64,000 bases of DNA. Source: Providencia sp. R33. Its GTDB lineage: Bacteria > Pseudomonadota > Gammaproteobacteria > Enterobacterales > Enterobacteriaceae. Position numbers and translations under genes: made by a program. The stretch covers positions 2,108,001 to 2,172,000 of the forward strand of contig NZ_CP072453.1 of the NCBI RefSeq assembly GCF_019343475.1. The letters are read 5' to 3'. Below, piece after piece: positions 45,195 to 54,190 of this stretch (within the stretch, counting starts at the first letter, position 1; each line of letters opens with the position of its first letter). The notes beneath the pieces were generated by a model, which saw only the letters and a program-made list of their open reading frames with translations, had not been told where the DNA came from and did no database searches.

Positions 45195-46043
45195 ATGAAT
45201 ATCAGAAAATATTTAATCATTGTTCTCTCTTTGTTCATCATTATTTCTTCTATTTATTTACTCTGGAACCATTATGCATTAAGCCCGTGGACTCGTGATG
45301 GCCGGATAAGGGCTGAAATCAACCAAGTGACCGCTGAAGTTTCAGGTAAAATTGATAATCTTTTAATCATTGATAACCAAGAAGTTAAAAAAGGTGATTT
45401 GTTATTAATTATAGACCCGACAGATTACGAAATTAAAGTTCGCCAATCTGAACTCGAACTCAACGAGCTGGTTATTCAACATAACTTTGCAAAAAACCAA
45501 TTAGCTAGGCGAACAAAACTAAACCAAGTCGCCATTTCAAAAGAAGAGCTTGAAGATGCTCAGTCTCGGCTAGCGAGTCTGACTCAAAAGATAGAGTTGG
45601 CGAAAGTAAAAATAAACAAAGCAAAACTTGATCTTTCAAGAACGAAAATATCCTCCCCCGTTAATGGCTTTATCACAAACTTAAACCTTAGAGCGGGTAA
45701 TTATATTAATGCAGGCTCACCGTTGTTCGCTATTGTAGATAAAGACTCCTACTATGTTATCGCCTATTTGGAAGAAACTAAAATGACAAATGTGGTTATA
45801 GGGGATAGTGCAAAAATACAGCTATATGGCAATAACAATGAATTAAGAGGAAAAGTACAAAGTATCGGCCGTGCAATCGATGATAATAACTCATCAACAG
45901 GTAACCAACTATTGGAAAATGTGCAGCCCAACTACCCGTGGGTTAGGCTAGCCCAACGTGTGCCAGTCAAAATATCGCTGCAAAACAGCCAAAATATATC
46001 CTTGATCCCAGGAACGACTTGCACTGTATTTATTGAAGAGTAA
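45195..46043 (+). CDS. HlyD-family periplasmic adaptor (AaeA/YdhJ-like)
   Basis: 282 residues from ATG 45195. N-terminal anchor helix, then SPWTRDGRIRAEINQVTAEVSGKI (the lipoyl-domain start typical of AaeA/EmrA), an alpha-hairpin rich in Leu and Lys (about 85-140), the second lipoyl half ISSPVNGFITNLNLRAGNYI and a beta-barrel DKDSYYVIAYLEETKM. Membrane-fusion protein joining the FUSC-type inner-membrane pump to an outer-membrane channel. Three nt before the pump gene. Confidence 0.88.
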   Translation: MNIRKYLIIVLSLFIIISSIYLLWNHYALSPWTRDGRIRAEINQVTAEVSGKIDNLLIIDNQEVKKGDLLLIIDPTDYEIKVRQSELELNELVIQHNFAKNQLARRTKLNQVAISKEELEDAQSRLASLTQKIELAKVKINKAKLDLSRTKISSPVNGFITNLNLRAGNYINAGSPLFAIVDKDSYYVIAYLEETKMTNVVIGDSAKIQLYGNNNELRGKVQSIGRAIDDNNSSTGNQLLENVQPNYPWVRLAQRVPVKISLQNSQNISLIPGTTCTVFIEE

Positions 46044-46046
46044 GCA

Positions 46047-47681
46047 ATGAAATTAAACTGGTTATTTGCAGTCAAGTATACATTAGCTATTTTACTTGCT
46101 TGGTTTTTATCCTCTTATTTTGGCTTTGATAAGCCATATTGGTCGATGATGACCGTTGCTATTATTGGCTATCCAGATCCATCACTAAGCTTAGCTAAAA
46201 TGGCTGCAAGATTATCGGGTAGTGTTATTGGGGTTATTGCTGTTACTCTCATTGCCAATATCAGCATCAACGATCATTGGATTTTTACTGCATTAATCAT
46301 TATTTGGCTATCAGTATGTCTTTTTATGACATTAATTTCGCGTTATATGATGCCATATATGTTTTCGTTATCAGGTTATACCTCTGCAATCATTGCTTTC
46401 GGTACGTCAGTATTTCCATTACCAATGACGATTTTTAACTTATCTCAAGAACGGTTAATGGAAGTGACGATTGGGATTATCGTGTACACTTTTATAACCT
46501 ACCTGCTGCCTAATCAATCGAACATACCTCAAACAAAATTAATCGATAAAAAAATAAAAACAGAAAAAAAACAGTTATTATCAAACTTGTTTAAACACCA
46601 AAATGATAAAATTCATACAAGCTTAAAAAGTGTACTGGAAAGTAGCATTAGCTATGATGAAACAAGCCAATATGAAAGTCATTTTTTATCGTTTAAAACA
46701 GCAAAGCGTAAAGCAAAACAGTTACCTATGCTGATCGTTTTTTCCATCATGGGCATGGTTGATAAACACTTTTTAAAATACACCAGCTACAAACAATTTT
46801 TAGACTTTAAAAAACAAGAACGTGATTTAACTGATAACAGCTTTTATTATTTTTTTGATTGGAAAGATGCTTTTTTAAATACGCTTAGGCTAGTGATCAG
46901 CCTGGTTATTAGCGTATTATTTTGGCTAAACACAGGCTGGGAATATGGTTATATTCTCCCTGTATTAGTGAGTATTTCATTTACATTTGGAGTGACTATT
47001 CCCAATGCAAATAAACTCGCCTTTATTATATTTGTCGTTGCTCTTCTAGTGATCATTATCAGCTACATACTAAAATTTTATTTTTTAATTCAAGCATCTA
47101 GTTATGCTCAAGCTGTAATGATCATGGCTCCAATATTTTTAATTCTTGGTGTTTTAAAATCCGTAGGTAAACTCGCCTTTTTGCTTTCTCATGTCGTATG
47201 TATTTCTATGATATTTCTCATTAATTTCACCAATCCAATGGATTTTGATTTTTCTTACTTTGCTAACACCTCAATTGCACTTATTTTTTCCATTATCATT
47301 GTGATATTGATGCTATATATCATCCCACTAAGTAGTGCTCAGCAAATCGAGTCACGTAAAATGAATTTTATGTTGCAAAAAATTAGCAGCATGACATCTA
47401 AAGACCTTAATTCAGATAAATTAAAAAATACGATGCTATTGAATATTAGTGCTATTTCTAACCCTAAGCACATTAATAAACTTTATGTTTTATTGTCCTT
47501 AATTAGTCTCTACCAATTAGCTAAGTCACATGACGCTAAAGATAAAATTTTTCATCTTATTCATAGTGTATCTGTAGGTAAAGATAAGAGTTCGATTCTT
47601 TCCTCAATAAATTTAGAGGATAAATCAAACTCTGACATTAGCTTAAAATATAGTCATAATATTCTCAATTTCTTGCTCTAA
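46047..47681 (+). CDS. FUSC-family efflux pump (AaeB-like)
   Basis: 544 residues, shorter than AaeB (about 655). Two blocks of membrane helices (about 10-150 and 285-440) around a cytosolic loop, with FGFDKPYWSMMTVAIIGYP at the start, the classic FUSC signature. In E. coli AaeAB exports aromatic carboxylic acids such as p-hydroxybenzoate; the substrate here is unknown. Coupled to the adaptor, with marC 17 nt downstream. No aaeR-type LysR regulator gene adjoins. Confidence 0.85.
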   Translation: MKLNWLFAVKYTLAILLAWFLSSYFGFDKPYWSMMTVAIIGYPDPSLSLAKMAARLSGSVIGVIAVTLIANISINDHWIFTALIIIWLSVCLFMTLISRYMMPYMFSLSGYTSAIIAFGTSVFPLPMTIFNLSQERLMEVTIGIIVYTFITYLLPNQSNIPQTKLIDKKIKTEKKQLLSNLFKHQNDKIHTSLKSVLESSISYDETSQYESHFLSFKTAKRKAKQLPMLIVFSIMGMVDKHFLKYTSYKQFLDFKKQERDLTDNSFYYFFDWKDAFLNTLRLVISLVISVLFWLNTGWEYGYILPVLVSISFTFGVTIPNANKLAFIIFVVALLVIIISYILKFYFLIQASSYAQAVMIMAPIFLILGVLKSVGKLAFLLSHVVCISMIFLINFTNPMDFDFSYFANTSIALIFSIIIVILMLYIIPLSSAQQIESRKMNFMLQKISSMTSKDLNSDKLKNTMLLNISAISNPKHINKLYVLLSLISLYQLAKSHDAKDKIFHLIHSVSVGKDKSSILSSINLEDKSNSDISLKYSHNILNFLL

Positions 47682-47698
47682 TTATACTCGAGGTGGAC

Positions 47699-48358
47699 AT
47701 GTTTGAATTATTAACTGCAATTGGTATTGGGCTTGCCGTATTATTACCCTTGTCTAATCCATTAACAACTGTTGCATTATTTCTCGGCTTATCGGGTGGA
47801 ATGACGATTGATGCTCGTAAGAAAACCATAAATACAACGCCTATTTATGTTTTTTTTATTATGCTTGTTTCATGGTATTCAGGCCAAGCTATTATGAACA
47901 CATTCGGTGTCAGTATTCCAGGATTAAGAATTGCAGGCGGTTTTATTGTCGCTTACATTGGCTTTAGAATGCTATTTCCAGTTGTTGAAGCCAATAAAAA
48001 TAGTGATGAAGAAAAGATATTGGATAACACCTCTAGCATTGCTTTCGTTCCTTTAGCAATGCCAAGCACTGCGGGGCCTGGAACAATTGCAATGATCATC
48101 AGTATGGCCTCATCTGTCATCACGAATGAAAGTGAATACCCTCATTGGGTTGTTTTAATTGCCCCACCATTAGTTTTTTTCTTATTTTCCATTATTCTTT
48201 GGGCCTGTTTGAAAAGCTCAAATATGATCATGAAATTTTTTGGAACAAATGGTATCGATGCAATATCAAGAATAATGGGATTTTTATTAGTTTGTATGGG
48301 AGTGCAGTTTATTATCACAGGAATTGGTGAATTAACCCGATCGGGCTTCTTTTATTAA
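47699..48358 (+). CDS. marC: MarC-family membrane protein
   Basis: 219 residues from ATG 47699, which aligns with E. coli MarC and follows GAGGTG; GTG 47693 overlaps that ribosome site. Six TM helices with PLSNPLTTVALFLGLSGGM, ISIPGLRIAGGFIVAYIGFRMLFP and PLAMPSTAGPGTIAMIIS. MarC was long linked to the mar locus but its function is unknown. Fourth gene of the efflux operon, an arrangement I do not know from E. coli, where marC is divergent from marRAB. Confidence 0.9.
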   Translation: MFELLTAIGIGLAVLLPLSNPLTTVALFLGLSGGMTIDARKKTINTTPIYVFFIMLVSWYSGQAIMNTFGVSIPGLRIAGGFIVAYIGFRMLFPVVEANKNSDEEKILDNTSSIAFVPLAMPSTAGPGTIAMIISMASSVITNESEYPHWVVLIAPPLVFFLFSIILWACLKSSNMIMKFFGTNGIDAISRIMGFLLVCMGVQFIITGIGELTRSGFFY

Positions 48359-48506
48359 CTATTTCCCTATAACCATAATTAAACTTAGGCAAAATTAAAA
48401 GGACTGAGCCCTGTCATATACAGAATTCAGTCCTTAAGGGCAGATTACGTTATTGTCTAGTTTTATGGCGTCAGTTCACTTTTAGGGAACCTACCATCTG
48501 ATTTAT

Positions 48507-48587
48507 TTACATTCCTAATATCAATGCATTAGTGACTAGTAAACAAAAAGTGGCGATAACAACAACAGCCACAAACATCACTTTCAT
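48507..48587 (-). CDS. Possible 26-residue membrane peptide
   Basis: ATG 48587 opens MKVMFVAVVVIATFCLLVTN, ending ALILGM, one complete hydrophobic helix with a Lys at the N-side. The only purine-rich site is GATGAG about 9-12 nt upstream. It lies in an otherwise empty 463-bp gap, upstream of no gene on its strand. Chance is possible; size and composition resemble enteric single-helix peptides. Confidence 0.3.
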   Translation of the reverse strand: MKVMFVAVVVIATFCLLVTNALILGM

Positions 48588-48703
48588 GTGAATTAACTCA
48601 TCATAGGTGTTGATTCAGTTAACTGTAGTCCATGAATAAGATAATACCTAGCTCAATGACAATCATGCCTATGATGTATGCATTTAATAAACCTTATATA
48701 CAA

Positions 48704-48728
48704 CAAAACCTCGCATAACGAGGTTTTG
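48704..48728. terminator. Terminator of the cold-shock gene
   Basis: CAAAACCTCG, loop CATAA, CGAGGTTTTG: ten perfect pairs with A/T runs inside the stem ends, so it can work in both directions. It lies 94 bp after the csp stop. Confidence 0.75.
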
Positions 48729-48821
48729 AATAATATTCTAACTGGCTATTAATAAGCCTAAGGTTTTATCGCACTTTTACAAAAGTTTGAATAATTAAAC
48801 CTAAATAGATTTTATTAATTA

Positions 48822-49034
48822 TTACAGTGCAATTACGTTTGCAGCTGCTGGGCCTTTTGCGCCATTTTCGATAGAAAATGAAACTTGTTGGCCTTCAGCT
48901 AAAGATTTAAAGTTATCGCTCTGGATTGCAGAGAAGTGAACAAACACATCTTTGCTGCCATCTGCAGGAGTAATAAAACCAAAACCTTTATCGTCGTTAA
49001 ACCATTTTACTGAACCAGTCATTGTATTAGACAT
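48822..49034 (-). CDS. Cold-shock-domain protein (CspE/CspC-like)
   Basis: 70 residues, one OB-fold cold-shock domain. RNP1 KGFGFI (16-21) and RNP2 VFVHF (30-34) bind single-stranded RNA or DNA; W11 in TGSVKWFN is the usual stacking residue. Acts as an RNA chaperone and antiterminator. The ATG follows AAGGAAATT. The Csp paralogue type cannot be fixed; sequence resembles CspE/CspC more than cold-induced CspA. Confidence 0.92.
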   Translation of the reverse strand: MSNTMTGSVKWFNDDKGFGFITPADGSKDVFVHFSAIQSDNFKSLAEGQQVSFSIENGAKGPAAANVIAL

Positions 49035-49331
49035 AGAATTTCCTTTAATTTTTTAGATTTGCCATAAGGCATATTTTTGTTTGGTTGTTTATTGGTACTT
49101 ATGGAATTAATTAGAAGGAATTCGCAATGAAGGGGTATCTGAGATAACGCTTAATGGTGAACAACTTTAAACTGACTAGCATAAATAGGCCTGTACTTCC
49201 AAACCAGTGAGAGTATTAAGCCACACATAAAACATAATTGCAATTTTATTTTACGCCCTGACACAAAATCATGTGTAATTTTATCAAAATCACACTGAGT
49301 AAATCGCCGCTTTAACCCTAATTTCAGACAT

Positions 49332-49358
49332 AAAAAAACCCGCCAAACCTGGCGGGTT
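49332..49358 (-). terminator. Intrinsic terminator of the Hsp20 gene
   Basis: Minus strand AACCCGCC, loop AGGTTT, GGCGGGTT then TTTTT: eight GC-rich pairs, 14 bp after the stop. The gap 49035-49331 to the csp gene has no other gene. Confidence 0.9.
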
Positions 49359-49371
49359 AATATTGTTAACA

Positions 49372-49830
49372 TTATGATTTTACATCTTTATTTTCAATCG
49401 CGATGACTTGCGCTTTTTCTTCCTCTGGAATTTCATATTCAATATCTAATGCTAATAACCCACCCGATAATTCAGCAGATTCAATTTTCACATTTTTACC
49501 TAAATTAAATTCAAGGGAGAACTTGTTTTGAGTGATCCCTTTGTGGATCCATTTTTCTGAATCATTGTTTAATTCTGTGGATTGCTCACCTTGTATACAC
49601 AGTTTCCCACCTTTCATGGATACCGTTAAATCATCTTCCTTATAACCTGGCACACTCACCGTTAATTGATAGTGAGTGTCATCTATTTGTTTTAAATTAT
49701 AAGGATGTTCTGAAGTTAATGGGCGATTACCTGTTAATTGACTAAACAATCTATCTATTTGATCAAATCTGTTTGAAAGCAAGTTATCAGATAATGCAGG
49801 GAATAATGAAAAAGATCGAATGTTAGACAT
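49372..49830 (-). CDS. Small heat-shock protein Hsp20 (IbpA-like)
   Basis: 152 residues. Alpha-crystallin domain (about 45-140) between an N-arm with the IbpA-type RFDQIDRLFSQLTGNRP and a short C-tail. ACD segments YQLTVSVPGYKEDDLTVSMKGGKL and GLLALDIEYEIPEE. Holds unfolding proteins for later refolding by ClpB/DnaK. AAGGAGC precedes the ATG. A sigma-32 promoter and a structured 5' leader lie upstream, in line with ibpA. A single ibp gene is present where E. coli has ibpAB. Confidence 0.9.
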   Translation of the reverse strand: MSNIRSFSLFPALSDNLLSNRFDQIDRLFSQLTGNRPLTSEHPYNLKQIDDTHYQLTVSVPGYKEDDLTVSMKGGKLCIQGEQSTELNNDSEKWIHKGITQNKFSLEFNLGKNVKIESAELSGGLLALDIEYEIPEEEKAQVIAIENKDVKS

Positions 49831-49934
49831 AAACGCTCCTTCAATATTGTATATCGCAAACTAAACACATATAACCTATGCACCACTCATCGTAAACCTA
49901 GTGTGGAGTAACCCTTTACCTCGGTGCATTATTT

Positions 49935-49962
49935 ATATAAGGCTCACAGCGAATATTTCAAG
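49935..49962 (-). promoter_or_regulatory. Sigma-32 heat-shock promoter of the Hsp20 gene
   Basis: Minus strand CTTGAAA (49962-49956, exact -35), 13-nt spacer, CCTTATAT (close to the CCCCATNT -10). It lies about 100 bp before the ATG. The leader between them holds ACTCC (complementary to part of GAAGGAG) and may fold over the ribosome site as ROSE-type thermometers do. Confidence 0.78.
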
Positions 49963-50236
49963 TTCTCAATAGCACTTTTTTTCAATTTTTTATTGGTAGG
50001 TTTTAAATATTAATTGGGAGATAAAATAGGCATATTGGATATTATTTGCAGGTTATCCCACCGTCTTTATTACTGGGCAAATAGGATAGGGATCATTAAT
50101 GCAGAATTATGATATTGATTAATGGATAACTAAAAGTCACTCACGCTCATTATTAGTTTGAATAAAAACGCCCCACCGTCCGCCTAACGCGCAACGATAA
50201 GGCTATTAATTTATAATATTCAAATAGATAATAAAA

Positions 50237-50548
50237 TCACACAGGCATTGACATAATTTCTTGGTATGCTGCCACTAACTTATTACGTACTTGGATACCC
50301 ATTTGCAGGCTTAGACTGGCTTTTTGCATATCCACCATCACATCATTCAGGGAAATATCTTGCTTCCCAAGAGTGAAATCTTCAATTTGCTTCGCGGAGT
50401 CATTGCGCGTTTTATTGATTTGGTTAACGGATGCAACAAGGTGATCCGCAAAGCCTACAGGCTCGATAGCAGGTTTTATTGGGTTAGTCGCTTGCGTCGC
50501 CACCACATTTAATTGTGAAATAACCCCTTCAATGGCTTGAACTGTCAT
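50237..50548 (-). CDS. fliE: Flagellar hook-basal body protein FliE
   Basis: 103 residues. Adapter between the MS ring and the rod, exported early by the flagellar type III system. Segments FADHLVASVNQINKTRNDS and DVMVDMQKASLSLQMGIQVRNKLVAAYQEIMSMPV (conserved C-terminal helix). ATG 50548 after AGAGAGC. Transcribed alone and divergent from fliF across 243 bp, the classic enteric layout with FlhDC-dependent promoters between. Confidence 0.94.
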   Translation of the reverse strand: MTVQAIEGVISQLNVVATQATNPIKPAIEPVGFADHLVASVNQINKTRNDSAKQIEDFTLGKQDISLNDVMVDMQKASLSLQMGIQVRNKLVAAYQEIMSMPV

Positions 50549-50791
50549 GATGCTCTCTTCTCAATATAGTGAATATGTACCACTAATTCATTCGTCGAGC
50601 TTACCCTACCACACCCTTTTTAACTTGAAGCCGATAAATAACACCAAATTTATAGGCTGATTCCGTCATTAGATTGCCCCAAGACAAGAAATAATAGCAA
50701 AGTGAAAAAGTGACGTTACGAAGAGGGAAATAACATTGTTTCACCAAAAGTATTTTCATCCGTCTAGTAGTCTGCCAAGCAGGGAATATTT

Positions 50792-52474
50792 ATGAGTGCC
50801 GCATCTAAAGACACAGGAGAGGCTAAAAAAGGGTTTGCCTCAATGGTTGACCGCATTAAAGCCGATCCTAAAATACCGTTAATGATAGCAGCAGCTGCTG
50901 CCGTCGCAATTATCGTTGCCCTCCTTCTCTGGTTACGCAGCCCCGACTACCGTGTTCTGCTTAGCAACCTAAGTGCTAAGGATGGTGGGGATATTGTTGG
51001 TCAGCTAACGCAGATGAACGTCCCTTATCAAATTGCTGATAATGGTAGCGCCATTTTAGTTCCCGCCGATAAAGTGCATGAGTTGCGCTTAAAGCTGGCG
51101 CAATCAGGCTTACCCAAAGGGGGTAACACCGGTTTTGAACTGTTGGATAAAGAACAGTTTGGTATTAGCCAGTTTAGCGAACAAATTAACTACCAACGTG
51201 CGTTAGAAGGTGAGTTATCGCGCACTATTGAGTCACTCAGCCCTGTACAAAGCGCTCGGGTACACTTAGCTATCCCTAAACCGACGTTGTTTGTGCGTGA
51301 GCAAAAATTGCCGACTGCATCGGTCACTGTGGGCTTATTGCCGGGCAGAATGCTTGATGAAGGGCAAATTAGCGCTATCGTCCATATGGTGTCAAGTAGT
51401 GTCACTGGACTGACGGCGACAAATGTCATTATTGTTGACCAAGCGGGTCGCTTACTCACCAATAACGATAACAGCCAGCAATCCGCCAACAGTGCGCAAA
51501 TTAAAATGACTAAAGAGATGGAATCCCATCTTAAACAGCGCATTGAAGACATTCTTTCCCCATTAGTGGGCCGTGCCAATATTCATGCACAAGTCACCGC
51601 GCAAATGGATTTCTCCAAGGTTGAACAAACCTCGGAAGAATATAAGCCGAACCAAACAGCAGATAGCGCCGCTATTCGTTCCCGCCAAAACAGCCAAAGT
51701 ATGCAAAATAACAATGGCGGAACAGGTGGCGTGCCGGGTGCGTTATCAAACCAACCTGTTAGCGCACCAAATGCGCCAATTGAAACGAATAAAGATAATA
51801 AAGACGCACAGCAAACCACCAATAACCGGAATAACACGACTAACTCGCAAAGCGATGAAACCACCAATTACGAGGTGGATCGCAAAATTAGTCACACTCA
51901 ACGGCAAATTGGCGTGGTTGATAGGCTCTCGGTCGCAGTTATCGTCAATTACCATTCACAAGAAGGTGAAAATGGCGCAGAAATGAAACCATTGCCACCG
52001 GAAATGATGCAGCAAATTGAAGCATTAACCCGTGAAGCCATGGGCTACTCAACCGCGCGCGGTGACTCATTAAATATCACCAACTCGTTATTTACGAATG
52101 ATACGCCAATTGAAGTTGAACCATCATTACTGGAAAGCCCGCAGTTTATCGCCCAGTTACTGGATTACGGCAAAATTCTGCTAATTGCCCTAATTGCTTG
52201 GTTTATGTGGCGTTTTGGTATCAAACCACAATGGGTTAAATACCGTAAAACGCAGCAAGCGCAAACTGATGCCGAAATGTTTGTGGCAACTCAGATGAAA
52301 ACACCACTTGTGGTGGACGAAGAAATTAACGAAGACATGGATGAGCAAACTCGCCGCCGTCTGACTCGCCAACGTGTTAGCGCTGAAATTCAAAGTCAAC
52401 GTATTCGCGAAATGGCTGAAAAAGACCCACAAATCGTGGCAATGGTTATCCGTCAGTGGTTAGGAAAAGCGTAA
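50792..52474 (+). CDS. fliF: Flagellar MS-ring protein FliF
   Basis: 560 residues. Ring-building motifs at 45-230 (SPDYRVLLSNLSAKDGGDIVGQL, GFELLDKEQFGISQF, ARVHLAIPKPTLFVREQ), two TM helices (about 30-48 and 452-470), a Asn/Thr/Gln-rich periplasmic linker (about 290-355), and a C-terminal cytoplasmic tail that binds FliG (EKDPQIVAMVIRQWLGKA). Forms the inner-membrane MS ring housing the export gate. First gene of fliFGHIJK. Its TAA overlaps the fliG ATG. Confidence 0.95.
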   Translation: MSAASKDTGEAKKGFASMVDRIKADPKIPLMIAAAAAVAIIVALLLWLRSPDYRVLLSNLSAKDGGDIVGQLTQMNVPYQIADNGSAILVPADKVHELRLKLAQSGLPKGGNTGFELLDKEQFGISQFSEQINYQRALEGELSRTIESLSPVQSARVHLAIPKPTLFVREQKLPTASVTVGLLPGRMLDEGQISAIVHMVSSSVTGLTATNVIIVDQAGRLLTNNDNSQQSANSAQIKMTKEMESHLKQRIEDILSPLVGRANIHAQVTAQMDFSKVEQTSEEYKPNQTADSAAIRSRQNSQSMQNNNGGTGGVPGALSNQPVSAPNAPIETNKDNKDAQQTTNNRNNTTNSQSDETTNYEVDRKISHTQRQIGVVDRLSVAVIVNYHSQEGENGAEMKPLPPEMMQQIEALTREAMGYSTARGDSLNITNSLFTNDTPIEVEPSLLESPQFIAQLLDYGKILLIALIAWFMWRFGIKPQWVKYRKTQQAQTDAEMFVATQMKTPLVVDEEINEDMDEQTRRRLTRQRVSAEIQSQRIREMAEKDPQIVAMVIRQWLGKA

Positions 52475-53466
52475 TGAGTTTAAGTGGAACAGAAAAAAGC
52501 GCCGTGATGTTAATGACACTCGGCGAAGATCAGGCGGCAGAAGTGTTTAAGCACCTGAATCCAAAAGAAGTTCAGCAACTGAGTATGGCGGTGTCTAACA
52601 TGCGCCAGATCTCCAATAACGAACTGGCGGAAGTTCTCACCGAGTTTGAAGAGTCGGCAATTCAATTTGCGGCGCTGAACATTAATACCAATGACTACCT
52701 GCGCTCCGTGCTTATTAAAGCGCTGGGTGAAGAGCGTGCGGCAAGCCTGCTTGAGGATATCTTTGAAAAACAAGAGACTACCTCAGGTATCGAAAGCCTC
52801 AACTATATGGAACCACAAACCGTTGCCGATATTATCCGTGATGAACATCCACAGATTATCGCTACCATTTTGGTTCACTTAAAACGCAACCTTGCAGCCG
52901 ATGTATTGGAACTGTTCGAAGAGCGCCAACGCAACGACATTATGCTGCGTATCGCAACATTCGGTGGCGTACAGCCTGCTGCACTCGCCGAACTGACCGA
53001 AGTGTTAAACAATTTGCTGGATGGCCAAAACCTCAAACGCAGCAAAATGGGTGGCATAAGAACTGCGGCAGAAATTATCAACCTGATGAAGAGCCAGCAA
53101 GAGGAAAGCGTTATCGATGCAATGCGTGATTACGATGGCGAATTGGCACAGCGCATCATTGATGAAATGTTCCTGTTCGAAAACCTTATCGAAGTGGACA
53201 ACCGCAGCATTCAACGTATTTTGCAAGAAGTGTCTACCGACTCGCTGGTTATTGCCCTCAAAGGCAGCAACCAAGCTCTGCGCGACCACTTCCTCAACAA
53301 TATGGCAGCACGTGCGGCGGAAATTGTTCGCGACGATTTGGAATCGCGCTCGCCAGTGCGTATGTCCCAAGTGGAAAACGAACAGAAAGCTATCCTGCTG
53401 GTTGTTCGCCGCTTAGTCGAGAAAGGCGAAATCGCCATCGGTGGTGGAGACGACGTGTATGTCTAA
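52474..53466 (+). CDS. fliG: Flagellar motor switch protein FliG
   Basis: 330 residues from ATG 52474 (MSLSGTEKSAVML), which overlaps the fliF stop (TAATG); the frame continues upstream within fliF. N-domain binds FliF, middle domain has the EHPQ motif (IIRDEHPQIIATIL), and the C-domain holds the torque helix with charged residues (NEQKAILLVVRRLVEKGEI region and RAAEIVRDDLESRSPVRMS). Contacts the MotA stator and FliM. Confidence 0.95.
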   Translation: MSLSGTEKSAVMLMTLGEDQAAEVFKHLNPKEVQQLSMAVSNMRQISNNELAEVLTEFEESAIQFAALNINTNDYLRSVLIKALGEERAASLLEDIFEKQETTSGIESLNYMEPQTVADIIRDEHPQIIATILVHLKRNLAADVLELFEERQRNDIMLRIATFGGVQPAALAELTEVLNNLLDGQNLKRSKMGGIRTAAEIINLMKSQQEESVIDAMRDYDGELAQRIIDEMFLFENLIEVDNRSIQRILQEVSTDSLVIALKGSNQALRDHFLNNMAARAAEIVRDDLESRSPVRMSQVENEQKAILLVVRRLVEKGEIAIGGGDDVYV

Positions 53467-54190
53467 AACAAAACCGACCCATGACCAATGGCAGCCTTGG
53501 AAATTACGCGAACTTAATCAATGGGAGCTGAACTCATCCGCTATTCCATCATTAAGTGACGTCCCAGAGCCCGATGCGCCCAAAGTGCCGTGCCTTGAGC
53601 CAAAAGAAGTGTTAGAGCAAATTAACCTGCTCGATAACATTAAAGAAGATGCCCAGCGTACTGGGTATCAACAAGGTCATGAAAAAGGCCAAAAAGACGG
53701 TTATCAAGCCGGGTTTGAACAAGGTTTACGGGCGGGCGAAGAGCAAGGGCGTGAGCAAGCGCTCGCTTTACAGCAACCCGTTATTGAGACGTGGCAGAAA
53801 TTATTGTCGGAGTTTAATTACTCCCTCGATACCTTCGATACCGTGGTAACCACCAAATTATTACAGATTGCCTTAACGGCGGCTAAGCAAGTGCTTGGGC
53901 AGTCTACAGTATGTGATGGCACAGCCCTACTCGAAGAGATCAGTAATCTATTACAGCAAAAGCCCATTTTCACTGGGCAGCCTGAGTTGCACGTCAACCC
54001 GAATCACTTTGAGTTGATTGAACAACACCTTGGCTCGTTACTAAGCCTGCATGGGTGGCGCTTAGTGGCTGACCCGAAACTGCACTTAGGTGGCTGTCGT
54101 GTGGTCGCCGAAGACGGTGAAATCGATATGACTGTTGCGACACGTTGGCAAGAATTGTGCCGTTTATATGCACCGGAGAGCCTTTCATGA
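53459..54190 (+). CDS. fliH: Flagellar export regulator FliH
   Basis: 243 residues from ATG 53459 (MSKTKPTHDQWQPWKL), inside the end of fliG. The N-terminal WQPW motif contacts FlhA, a Gly-rich GxxxG helix (GYQQGHEKGQKDGYQAGFEQ) drives dimerisation, and the C-domain is V-ATPase-stator-like. Holds and inhibits the FliI ATPase. Its TGA overlaps the fliI ATG (ATGA). Confidence 0.93.
   Translation: MSKTKPTHDQWQPWKLRELNQWELNSSAIPSLSDVPEPDAPKVPCLEPKEVLEQINLLDNIKEDAQRTGYQQGHEKGQKDGYQAGFEQGLRAGEEQGREQALALQQPVIETWQKLLSEFNYSLDTFDTVVTTKLLQIALTAAKQVLGQSTVCDGTALLEEISNLLQQKPIFTGQPELHVNPNHFELIEQHLGSLLSLHGWRLVADPKLHLGGCRVVAEDGEIDMTVATRWQELCRLYAPESLS

Noticed and set aside
49151..49372. 73-codon minus-strand ORF between csp and Hsp20 genes
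   Set aside because: It starts at the Hsp20 stop codon and spans its terminator; composition is not protein-like.
38297..50237. Horizontal island between fliT and fliE
   Set aside because: E. coli also has unrelated genes between fliT and fliE, and no integrase, tRNA or direct repeat flanks this segment.
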